Shown here one piece after another: positions 15,571-21,498 of a DNA stretch of 21,498 nucleotides. The stretch spans positions 1 to 21,498 of the forward strand of contig CAJUQA010000030.1 in assembly GCA_910588375.1 (NCBI GenBank), read 5' to 3'. The notes beneath the pieces are model-generated. The model was not told where the DNA came from. It worked only from the letters and a program-made list of their open reading frames with translations, and did not search any database. Each line of letters starts with the position of its first letter. The first letter of the stretch is position 1. This stretch comes from an uncultured Odoribacter sp. GTDB taxonomy: Bacteria > Bacteroidota > Bacteroidia > Bacteroidales > Marinifilaceae. The translations under genes and the position numbers were made by a program.

Positions 15571-16668
15571 ATGATGATGAAAAATACCTTGAAATATTTA
15601 TTTCCTTTTTTGTTTCTGGCTTTGCCGGTATGCGGACAACAGTTCACTATCGGGGGAAAAATTGAACTGGACAGGGGCTGTCTGTTGGTGCTTACACAGA
15701 CACCGGAGGGTATGGATACTTTGTCCCGCACAGCATTTTCGGGAGAAACTTTTTCCCTTGCCGGAGAATTGGCGGAACCGGTGATTGCACATCTTGTCGT
15801 AGAAGGTTACGAGGGGGGATTCGTGATGATACTTGAGCCGGGAGAAAATTATACCGCTACCCTTACCCGCAATGGTCAGGGAGATATTTCTGGCGGGAAG
15901 TTGCAACAGACGTATCTGGATTATCAGGCTATTGTTCTGCGGGCGAACGGCGAAATGCGTGCCTTAAAGCAGAAGATGGCGGAAGCTGGTGCGCAGAAGC
16001 ATTTTAAAACGGTGAAGGAGTTGCAGGAGAAGGCGAACAAAGTACAACAGGAGGCCAAAGGTAAAATGGATGCCCTTATCCGCCGGAATGCCGATAATGT
16101 ATTGGCTGCCTATTTGCAGACTGTCGGAATGGAACGCATCAACGAGCTGGCACCTTTGAAACAGATGTATGCTTCATTGTCTGAGAAAGCGAAAACAACT
16201 GCTCCGGGACGCATTCTGGCAGCCCGTATTGCTGCCATAGAGCAGGTAAGCGTTGCTGCCAAAGCACCGGATTTCACCTTGCCGACGCCCGATGGCGAAC
16301 AGATATCGTTGTACGGTGTGAAAGGAAAGTTGAAAATCATTGATTTCTGGGCTTCGTGGTGCGGACCTTGCCGGATGGAGAATCCCAATATGGTGAAATT
16401 GTACAACGATTTTAAGGATAAAGGTCTGGCCGTTATCAGTGTGTCGCTTGACGAACGCAAAGCCGCCTGGACACAGGCCATCAAAAAGGACGGAATGCCG
16501 TGGATTCATGTGTCTGACCTGAAAGGCTGGAAAAGTGAGGTGGTGAAATTGTTCAATGTGGATGCCGTACCGTATATTTTAGTCCTTGATGAAAACAACC
16601 GGATTCTAGCCAAGAATATACGGGCGGAAAAATTGCGGGCTTTTGTGGAAGAGCGGTTAGGAAAATAA
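15571..16668 (+). CDS. Second TlpA-family periplasmic thiol-disulfide protein
   Basis: This is a 365-residue exported protein with the same architecture as the TlpA encoded at 2230-3369 but clearly diverged. It has a signal peptide (cleavage near VCGQ, residue 23; the preceding Cys does not make a good lipobox), a DUF4369-like beta domain (~25-110) and a long charged helical linker (~112-225, rich in Lys, Glu and Gln, probably coiled-coil). The thioredoxin domain (~228-365) has CGPC at 264-267 in DFWASWCGPCRMENPN and the cis-Pro in AVPYILVL (P334). The start is chosen at the first of three consecutive ATG codons; 15577 is equally possible. It is 43 bases after the PorV-like gene, with a stable hairpin in between, and the block ends after it. 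Confidence 0.92.
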   Translation: MMMKNTLKYLFPFLFLALPVCGQQFTIGGKIELDRGCLLVLTQTPEGMDTLSRTAFSGETFSLAGELAEPVIAHLVVEGYEGGFVMILEPGENYTATLTRNGQGDISGGKLQQTYLDYQAIVLRANGEMRALKQKMAEAGAQKHFKTVKELQEKANKVQQEAKGKMDALIRRNADNVLAAYLQTVGMERINELAPLKQMYASLSEKAKTTAPGRILAARIAAIEQVSVAAKAPDFTLPTPDGEQISLYGVKGKLKIIDFWASWCGPCRMENPNMVKLYNDFKDKGLAVISVSLDERKAAWTQAIKKDGMPWIHVSDLKGWKSEVVKLFNVDAVPYILVLDENNRILAKNIRAEKLRAFVEERLGK

Positions 16669-16699
16669 CTTTTCCATGATGTGCTGCTGGTTTTGACCG

Positions 16700-16734
16700 G
16701 AAAATCCGTAGGAAAACATTTCCTGCGGATTTTC
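16700..16734. terminator. Terminator between tlpA and the convergent SUI1 gene
   Basis: GAAAATCCGTAGGAAA, a 3-base loop (ACA) and TTTCCTGCGGATTTTC form a 16-pair stem with one G-U pair. It lies 31 bases after the tlpA stop and 22 before the convergent gene's stop. The following run (TTGTGTTAG) is a poor U-tract on the plus strand. On the minus strand the stem is followed by GGTCAAAACC. It may serve both genes. Confidence 0.65.
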
Positions 16735-16756
16735 TTGTGTTAGTCCGTCGGGGAAT

Positions 16757-17089
16757 TTATTTTGCCCTGTAGTGATGTTCCCGGAGTATGGTAAGTATTT
16801 TTTCTTTGATTTCGCCTTGTATGATGATTTCACCGTCTTTAACAGAACCTCCTGTTCCGCATTTGTTTTTTAATAATTTGGCTAATTCTTTCAAGTCTTC
16901 TTCTGTACCGATAAATCCTTGTATCAGAGTGACAGTTTTTCCTTTCCGTTGTTTAGAATCCAAAACAACCTTCAGATTTTGTTTTTCCGGGGCTAATGTT
17001 TCTTCCTGAAATTCCTGTTCGTATTCGTAATTGAAATCGGGATTGGTGGAATAAACTACATTAATCCTCCCTTTCTTGTCGTTTTTCAT
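16757..17089 (-). CDS. SUI1/YciH-family translation initiation factor-like protein
   Basis: This 110-residue protein has a variable charged N-terminus (1-35). The SUI1 fold follows (~38-108): KVVLDSKQRKGKTVTLIQGF, then the helix EEDLKELAKLLKNKC, the family signature GTGGSVKDGEIIIQGE and the final helix. In eukaryotic eIF1 and its prokaryotic relatives this fold acts at the ribosomal small subunit in start-codon selection; the bacterial role is not well defined. I place the start at the ATG at 17089 (MKNDKKGR) rather than an upstream ATG at 17116, because a -7 promoter motif overlaps the longer version. It is transcribed alone and is convergent with the protease block. Confidence 0.9.
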   Translation of the reverse strand: MKNDKKGRINVVYSTNPDFNYEYEQEFQEETLAPEKQNLKVVLDSKQRKGKTVTLIQGFIGTEEDLKELAKLLKNKCGTGGSVKDGEIIIQGEIKEKILTILREHHYRAK

Positions 17090-17115
17090 GTTAAATGGGT
17101 TTCTTAACGAAAGCA

Positions 17116-17123
17116 CAAATATA
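17116..17123 (-). promoter_or_regulatory. -7 promoter element for the SUI1 gene
   Basis: On the minus strand TATATTTG fits TAnnTTTG and ends 26 bases before the ATG at 17089. No clear TTTG lies at the -33 position. It overlaps the longer alternative start, which argues for the shorter protein. Confidence 0.5.
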
Positions 17124-17152
17124 GGTGTTTTTGTTTAATTTTCTGTTAAAGG

Positions 17153-17183
17153 GTTGCTTGTGCCAAAATAGAGAGTAATTTTG
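17153..17183 (+). promoter_or_regulatory. Promoter of the NfnAB/GltA-like gene
   Basis: TAATTTTG at 17176-17183 fits the -7 consensus TAnnTTTG. GTTG at 17153-17156 is three-of-four to the -33 TTTG, at a spacing of 19 bases. The ATG at 17220 leaves a leader of about 30 bases. Confidence 0.6.
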
Positions 17184-17219
17184 TAGAATCAAAACAAAAG
17201 TAAATGTTTTAAACTGGCT

Positions 17220-19508
17220 ATGAATAAGATTCTGAAAAAAACGTATTTTTCGGAGAAAGTGGTGCAAATGGTGGTGGAAGCTCCTTTGATTGCCCGTTCC
17301 CGGAAACCTGGTAATTTTGTAATCGTGCGCGTTGGTGAGAAAGGTGAACGTATGCCGTTGACAATTTCTGATGCTGATGTAGAGAAAGGTACCATTACTC
17401 TGGTTATACAGAAAATGGGAGTTTCTTCGACAAAATTATGTGACTTGAATGAGGGGGATTACATCACAGATTTAGTAGGACCTTTAGGAAAACCTACCCA
17501 CATTGAAAAGGTTGGAACGGTGTTGGCTTGTGGTGGTGGTGTCGGGGTTGCACCGTTGTTGCCGATTATACGGGCTTTTAAAACTGCCGGTAACCGGGTA
17601 ATTAGTGTATTGGCAGCACGGACTAAAGAGTTGATTATTTTGGAGGATGAGGTGCGGAAAGTTTCAGATGAAGTGATTATTATGACTGATGACGGTAGCT
17701 ATGGGAAGCAAGGTGTTGTTACGGTGGGAATGGAAGAAGTCATTGCACGTGAGAAAGTGGATTTGTGTGTAACCATCGGACCTGCAATCATGATGAAATT
17801 TTGTTCTTTGCTGACTAAAAAACAAGGTATACCCACTATTGCCAGTTTGAATGCAATCATGGTGGATGGTACCGGAATGTGTGGAGCTTGCCGGGTGACT
17901 GTCGGAGGAAAAACAAAGTTTACTTGTGTTGATGGTCCGGAGTTTGATGCTCATGAGATTGATTTTGATGAGATGTTAGCTCGTTTGGGTGGTTTCAGGA
18001 GTGCTGAAACAGAAAAGATGGAGGCGTTTGTGCATCAGGGAGAATGCGCGTTGAGTGACCGTAATTCGGAATGGAGGAAAGCATTAAGGGATGTTGTAAA
18101 GGCTAAGGACCGGACGATGATTGAGCGGGTGATAATGCCTGAACGTGCTCCGGCTGAACGGATTACCAGTCAGCGTCTGGAAGTAAATACCGGGTTGACA
18201 AAAGAAATGGCAATGCGTGAAGCTATGCGTTGTCAGGATTGTGTGAATCCGACTTGTATGGAAGGTTGTCCGGTGGGGATAGATATTCCGGGATTCATTA
18301 AAAACATAGAACGCGGAGAAATTCTGGAAGCGGCTTCTGTGTTAAAAAAGACTAGTGCATTACCTGCGGTTTGCGGACGGGTATGCCCTCAGGAAAAGCA
18401 ATGTGAATCGAAATGTTTCTATTTACAGAAAATGAGAAAGGCTCCGGTTGCCATTGGTTATCTGGAGCGTTTTGCTGCTGATTTTGAACGGGAGTCCGGA
18501 CAGATTGCAGTGCCTGAGGTGGCTGCTCCGAACGGAATCAAGATAGCGGTAATCGGTTCGGGACCTTCCGGATTGTCGTTTGCCGGAGATATGATTAAAC
18601 GGGGATATGATGTGACTGTATTTGAAGCCTTGCATGAGATTGGCGGTGTACTGAAATACGGTATTCCGGAGTTTCGTTTGCCCAACCGTATTGTCGATGT
18701 GGAAATTGACAACCTGCGAAAAATGGGTGTGAAATTTGTCACTAATTTTATTGTAGGAATGACAGAAGGGATTGAAGATTTGAAGAAGGAAGGTTTTCAG
18801 GGATTCTATGTTGCTTCGGGGGCAGGTTTACCTAATTTCATGAATATTCCGGGAGAGAATGCGAACGGTGTACTTTCTTCCAATGAGTATCTGACCCGGG
18901 TGAATCTGATGGGTGCTGATAACGAATTTTCAGATACTCCGGTATATCGCGGGAAAAATGTTGTGGTTGTTGGTGGCGGTAACACTGCCATGGACTCTGT
19001 ACGTACTGCAAAACGTTTGGGGGCTGAGCGTGCTATGATTATTTATCGTCGTAGTGAGGAAGAAATGCCTGCACGGCTGGAGGAAGTAAAGCATGCTAAA
19101 GAGGAGGGTTGTGAATTTATCACGTTAACTAATCCTGTGGAGTATATTGCTGATGAAAAAGGATATGTGAAGCAAGTACGTGTTCAGAAGATGGAACTGG
19201 GAGAGCCTGATGCCAGCGGACGCCGTCGTCCTGTACCAGTTGAAGGAAGCGAATATCTGATTGATGCAGATGTCGTTGTTGTTGCTGTCGGTGTTTCTCC
19301 GAATCCGATTGTGCCGCGTTCTGTCAGCGGACTGGAGGTATCGAAGAAAGGAACGATTGTAGTGGATGAGGCGACGATGCAATCTAATCTTGCCGGATTT
19401 TATGCCGGAGGGGATATTGTTCGTGGCGGAGCAACGGTTATTCTGGCCATGGGAGATGGCCGCCGGGCTGCTGCTAATATGGATGCCCGGTTTAAAGCAG
19501 AAAAATAA
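17220..19508 (+). CDS. Fused NfnA/NfnB-like flavin and iron-sulfur NAD(P)H oxidoreductase (GltA-type)
   Basis: This is a 762-residue fusion. Residues 1-260 are an FNR-type FAD/NAD domain (GGGVGVAPLLP at 105-115) with a [2Fe-2S] site formed by Cys221, Cys224 and Cys236. Asp216 (VDGTGMCGAC) sits where NfnA uses Asp as fourth ligand. Residues ~310-762 are the glutamate-synthase small-subunit-like half: Cys338, 341, 346 and 350 and Cys385, 389, 395 and 399 for two [4Fe-4S] clusters, FAD motif GSGPSG (446-451), NADPH motif VVGGGNTAMDS, and C-terminal AGGDIVRGGATVILAMGDG. Databases call such fusions bifunctional dihydroorotate dehydrogenase B subunit/NADPH glutamate synthase. By family, NADH-ferredoxin-NADP+ electron transfer is likelier than glutamate synthesis, since no large glutamate-synthase subunit is nearby. 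It has its own promoter and terminator. Confidence 0.93.
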   Translation: MNKILKKTYFSEKVVQMVVEAPLIARSRKPGNFVIVRVGEKGERMPLTISDADVEKGTITLVIQKMGVSSTKLCDLNEGDYITDLVGPLGKPTHIEKVGTVLACGGGVGVAPLLPIIRAFKTAGNRVISVLAARTKELIILEDEVRKVSDEVIIMTDDGSYGKQGVVTVGMEEVIAREKVDLCVTIGPAIMMKFCSLLTKKQGIPTIASLNAIMVDGTGMCGACRVTVGGKTKFTCVDGPEFDAHEIDFDEMLARLGGFRSAETEKMEAFVHQGECALSDRNSEWRKALRDVVKAKDRTMIERVIMPERAPAERITSQRLEVNTGLTKEMAMREAMRCQDCVNPTCMEGCPVGIDIPGFIKNIERGEILEAASVLKKTSALPAVCGRVCPQEKQCESKCFYLQKMRKAPVAIGYLERFAADFERESGQIAVPEVAAPNGIKIAVIGSGPSGLSFAGDMIKRGYDVTVFEALHEIGGVLKYGIPEFRLPNRIVDVEIDNLRKMGVKFVTNFIVGMTEGIEDLKKEGFQGFYVASGAGLPNFMNIPGENANGVLSSNEYLTRVNLMGADNEFSDTPVYRGKNVVVVGGGNTAMDSVRTAKRLGAERAMIIYRRSEEEMPARLEEVKHAKEEGCEFITLTNPVEYIADEKGYVKQVRVQKMELGEPDASGRRRPVPVEGSEYLIDADVVVVAVGVSPNPIVPRSVSGLEVSKKGTIVVDEATMQSNLAGFYAGGDIVRGGATVILAMGDGRRAAANMDARFKAEK

Positions 19509-19530
19509 AGCCAATCTCAATAATTTAGAA

Positions 19531-19566
19531 GGGGCTGACTCAAAATAGTTTTTTGAGTTCGGCCTC
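19531..19566 (+). terminator. Intrinsic terminator after the NfnAB/GltA-like gene
   Basis: GGGGCTGACTCAAAA pairs with TTTTGAGTTCGGCCTC across a 5-base loop. This gives 15 pairs, two of them G-U, with one bulged T. TTTATTTGTTTTG follows. The hairpin starts 22 bases after the stop at 19508. Confidence 0.85.
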
Positions 19567-19670
19567 TTTATTTGTTTTGTCAAGAAAGCACCGGTTTTGA
19601 TTTCTCCTGATAGGCGTCTTGTCCATTTCCTCAAAATGTTTTTTTGTGTGAACTCTAATATCTATTCCTC

Positions 19671-19774
19671 ATGGCAAGTTATATTCGTTTTGATTGGGCA
19701 ATGAAACGATTGCTGCGTAATAAGGCAAATCAGAATTAACCGGATTGTCTTTAGAAGATATAGATAGACTTTAA
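19671..19774 (+). pseudogene. Internally deleted remnant of an Rpn/PD-(D/E)XK transposase gene
   Basis: An ATG at 19671 opens 20 residues that read MASYIRFDWAMKRLL and then RNKAN. This matches, from memory, the highly conserved start of Bacteroidetes PD-(D/E)XK (Rpn-type) transposase-nucleases. The frame meets a stop at 19737. In another frame the next bases encode ELTGLSLEDIDRL followed by a stop at 19772-19774, the typical extreme C-terminus of the same family. About 250-280 central residues, including the nuclease core, are missing; the joint is near 19730. It is non-functional and sits between the terminator and the convergent TIGR02757 gene. The identification rests on two short ends. 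Confidence 0.6.
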
Positions 19775-19786
19775 GTTGCTCAAAGT
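19768..19786 (-). terminator. Weak hairpin after the TIGR02757 gene
   Basis: On the minus strand, directly after the stop codon, ACTTTGAG and CTTAAAGT form an 8-pair stem with one G-U pair and a CAA loop. CTATCTATATCTTC follows, a poor U-tract. It overlaps the last bases of the transposase remnant. Confidence 0.3.
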
Positions 19787-20563
19787 TTATTTAAAAGCTC
19801 CCAGTCCGAAGAGGGCAAAATCATACCGGATAGGGTCAACGGGGTCGAATTCCCGAAGGCATGTTGTTAATTCTTGTACAGCCCGGATGTCATTTTGATT
19901 GCGGGTTAGTAATCCCAATTGCCGACTGACATTGCCTGTGTGTAAGTCCAAAGGGATTAGTAAAGCTGAAGGAGGAATCTTTTTCCATAGACCAAAATCG
20001 ATATCGCTGTGGTCTTTTCTGACTAACCATCTTAAATACATATTTACCCGTTTGCAGGCTGAGCCTTTTTCAACACAGGCAATATGGCGTAACACTCTTG
20101 GTTCTGCCGGAAGGAATGTAAATATTTTATACCAGTCGCGGAGTACTTCAAGCATGTTATGATGTTTTAGCCAGGCAGTAGTGAAGATGTGTTCCAAACC
20201 TCCGTGATGCCGGTAAATATGAGCCAGCGATTGTATAAAATAACGACAGTCGTAACCATTGAAAGTACGGTATACAAAATGCCGGAATCGGTTGAAATCC
20301 GTTTCTGATGCATTCATGATGAAATCGTAAGGTGCATAGTCCATCAATTGCATCAGTTCCCTGCATTTTTTTATGATTACAGGACGTTGTCCCCAGGCCA
20401 GCGAAGCTGCCATAAATCCGGATATTTCAATGTCTTCTTTTTCCTCAAACATTTTGGGAATCTGGATGGGGTCTGTGTGAATAAAAAAATCTGAATTACA
20501 ATATTCCCGATATTTTTCATCCAGTAATTGTTTTATCTCTTGCCGGTTCATGATTTGGTACAT
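19787..20563 (-). CDS. TIGR02757-family (DUF2400) protein of unknown function
   Basis: This is a 258-residue soluble protein with no signal peptide. I recognise the family from its order of segments: DEKYREYCNSDFFIHTDPIQIP, then EISGFMAASLAWGQRPVIIKK, a central FNGYDCRYFIQSLAHIY, the basic block VNMYLRWLVRKDHSDIDFGLW, and LIPLDLHTGNVSRQLGLL near the C-terminus. It is widespread as a single copy in Bacteroidetes and its biochemical role is not known to me. It is the last gene of a minus-strand operon, 23 bases after the methyltransferase gene. A second ATG at 20551 (MNRQEI) is an equally good start. Confidence 0.85.
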   Translation of the reverse strand: MYQIMNRQEIKQLLDEKYREYCNSDFFIHTDPIQIPKMFEEKEDIEISGFMAASLAWGQRPVIIKKCRELMQLMDYAPYDFIMNASETDFNRFRHFVYRTFNGYDCRYFIQSLAHIYRHHGGLEHIFTTAWLKHHNMLEVLRDWYKIFTFLPAEPRVLRHIACVEKGSACKRVNMYLRWLVRKDHSDIDFGLWKKIPPSALLIPLDLHTGNVSRQLGLLTRNQNDIRAVQELTTCLREFDPVDPIRYDFALFGLGAFK

Positions 20564-20586
20564 GTAATTTGCGGGAGAATAAAAAA

Positions 20587-21270
20587 TTAGTTTTTGGTTG
20601 CCCGTAACATTTCCCGTTTACCCGGAGGACCCGGGAGGCGTTTTAATGTGAAACCGGCTGTGCGTAATGCCTGTTTAACGATTCCTTTCACACAGTAAGT
20701 TACCAATAGACTGTCCGGTCGTAATGCCTGATGGATACGTAAAAAAATGTCAGTTGTCCAGAGGTGCGGCTGGACATCGGGATTGAAAGCATCAAAATAG
20801 ACCAAGTCGAATTGATGGGAAAATCCGATATTTCTGAAATCGTCCTGATGTTTGTGAATGCTGAAATAGGGAGTGAGTGCTTGTTTGCATTCCCAGGGAC
20901 ATTGGTGTAATTGTCTGAACAACTGTTTGTTCTCCGGTTCAAAGTATTCCGGATAATTCAGAGCCTTTATTTCTTCTGGGCACAAGGGATATTTTTCGAT
21001 GGTGTGATAATATACCGGAATCTGTAATTCGGTTGCCCGTAGCAGAGTAAGGTAGGCATTCAGTCCAGTACCGAATCCTGCTTCCAGAATGTGCAACGTT
21101 TTTTGGGCAGTGATTCTGTCGGGGTGAGTTTCAAGAAAATATTCCATTCCGGCGCAGATAAAAATGTGCCGGGATTCTTGTATTGCCCCATGTATGGAAT
21201 GATAGTGTTCGTTTAATCCGGGGACATACAGTGTGACACTGCCATCTTCTGTGGGGATGATTTGATGCAT
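20587..21270 (-). CDS. mnmD: MnmD-like tRNA (mnm5s2U34) methyltransferase
   Basis: This 227-residue methyltransferase is of the DUF752 type. The SAM-binding motif is LEAGFGTGLNAYLTL (~62-76). The acidic end of strand 2 is HTIEKYPL (~89-96), and the family signature is LVYFDAFNPDVQPHLWT (~156-171), corresponding to the DAFSPxxxPELW motif of the methyltransferase half of MnmC. In that family the enzyme methylates the 5-aminomethyl group of 2-thiouridine at the wobble position of tRNA; stand-alone forms without the oxidase half are called MnmD. An upstream extension of the open frame to 21498 is not real: it covers the threonine aldolase gene in another frame. The ATG at 21270 is one base after that gene's stop. 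Confidence 0.88.
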   Translation of the reverse strand: MHQIIPTEDGSVTLYVPGLNEHYHSIHGAIQESRHIFICAGMEYFLETHPDRITAQKTLHILEAGFGTGLNAYLTLLRATELQIPVYYHTIEKYPLCPEEIKALNYPEYFEPENKQLFRQLHQCPWECKQALTPYFSIHKHQDDFRNIGFSHQFDLVYFDAFNPDVQPHLWTTDIFLRIHQALRPDSLLVTYCVKGIVKQALRTAGFTLKRLPGPPGKREMLRATKN

Positions 21271-21271
21271 A

Positions 21272-21498
21272 TCAGCAGATTTCTTTTCTGAGCAGGTTAA
21301 CAAATTCAATGACATCATTTTCTGTCGTATCGAAAGAACATACCCAGCGGACCTCGGAGGCATTATTGTCCCAGACATAAAAGAAACATTCTTTTTGGAG
21401 CAATTCAATTTTTTCCCGGGGAATGATGACAAAAATTTCATTTCCCTGAACGGCTTGAGTAATCCGGATACCTGGTATTTTAGCGGCTTCGGAGGCAA
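21272..21498 (-). CDS. Threonine aldolase, C-terminal part (partial)
   Basis: This is an open frame entering from the right window edge and ending at TGA (21274-21272), giving 75 residues. It reads ASEAAKIPGIRITQAVQGNE, then IFVIIPREKIELLQKECFFY, VWDNNASEVRWVCSFDTTE and NDVIEFVNLLRKEIC. The order N-E-[IV]-FV, the FFYVWD turn and the VRWVCSFDTT strand match the C-terminal domain of PLP-dependent low-specificity threonine aldolases of Bacteroidetes, which split threonine to glycine and acetaldehyde. The PLP lysine lies outside the window. The TGATATG junction leaves one base before the methyltransferase start, so the two are probably translationally coupled. Confidence 0.8.
   Translation of the reverse strand, partial: ASEAAKIPGIRITQAVQGNEIFVIIPREKIELLQKECFFYVWDNNASEVRWVCSFDTTENDVIEFVNLLRKEIC

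Noticed and set aside
15027..15731. Minus-strand open frame (234 residues) across the porV-like/tlpA junction
   Set aside because: It runs opposite two supported genes and across a hairpin, with no recognisable motif.
17090..17116. Longer start for the SUI1 protein (MLSLRNPFN extension)
   Set aside because: It overlaps a good -7 promoter motif and adds residues not typical of the family; the ATG at 17089 is favoured.
21271..21498. N-terminal extension of the MnmD-like frame to the window edge
   Set aside because: The same bases in another frame encode a convincing threonine aldolase C-terminus with its own stop at 21272-21274; the extension has no methyltransferase features.
1..21498. CRISPR arrays, tRNA or rRNA genes, complete insertion sequences, phage genes
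   Set aside because: None seen on reading; the only mobile-element trace is the short remnant at 19671-19774.

Overview
The window looks like a chromosomal segment from an anaerobic gut- or oral-type member of the Bacteroidales. The evidence is a SusC/SusD pair, a FecR/ECF sigma pair, TlpA proteins with N-terminal DUF4369-like domains, a PKD-like lipoprotein, a type IX secretion (T9SS) sorting domain, TAnnTTTG-type -7 promoter elements and an almost complete lack of Shine-Dalgarno sites. An Odoribacteraceae-like source (Butyricimonas or Odoribacter) would fit, but that is an impression, not a demonstration.

Layout. Positions 1-77 (minus) hold the start of a divergent exported protein cut by the window edge. 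Positions 181-744 encode an ECF sigma factor, followed by a 273-base gap and then a long co-directional block (1018-16668). In order the block contains: a FecR-type anti-sigma factor; a TlpA-like thiol-disulfide protein; a TlpA-like protein with no thioredoxin domain; an STN-domain SusC receptor; a SusD lipoprotein; a DUF4843-type lipoprotein with six ~70-residue repeats; a PKD-like lipoprotein; an S8 (subtilisin-type) protease with both a surface-lipoprotein signal and a T9SS C-terminal domain; a PorV-like outer-membrane protein; and a second TlpA protein. Spacing is tight, with a 4-base overlap and a 4-base gap on either side of the protease gene. A strong hairpin closes the block at 16700-16734.

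Reading of the block. The SusC receptor has the N-terminal signalling domain that talks to FecR, which in turn controls the ECF sigma factor, so the block is probably induced by its own substrate. A surface protease would cut protein at the cell surface, the three surface lipoproteins would bind products, SusCD would import peptides, and the TlpA proteins would handle disulfides in the periplasm. This makes it a protein- or peptide-use locus rather than a glycan locus: no glycoside hydrolase or carbohydrate-sensor gene is present.

The right part is housekeeping. It has a SUI1/YciH translation factor (minus), a 762-residue fused NfnA/NfnB-like (GltA-type) flavin/iron-sulfur oxidoreductase (plus) ending in a clear terminator, and a remnant of a PD-(D/E)XK (Rpn-type) transposase gene reduced to its two ends. 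A minus-strand operon follows: threonine aldolase (partial), an MnmD-like tRNA methyltransferase and a TIGR02757-family protein.
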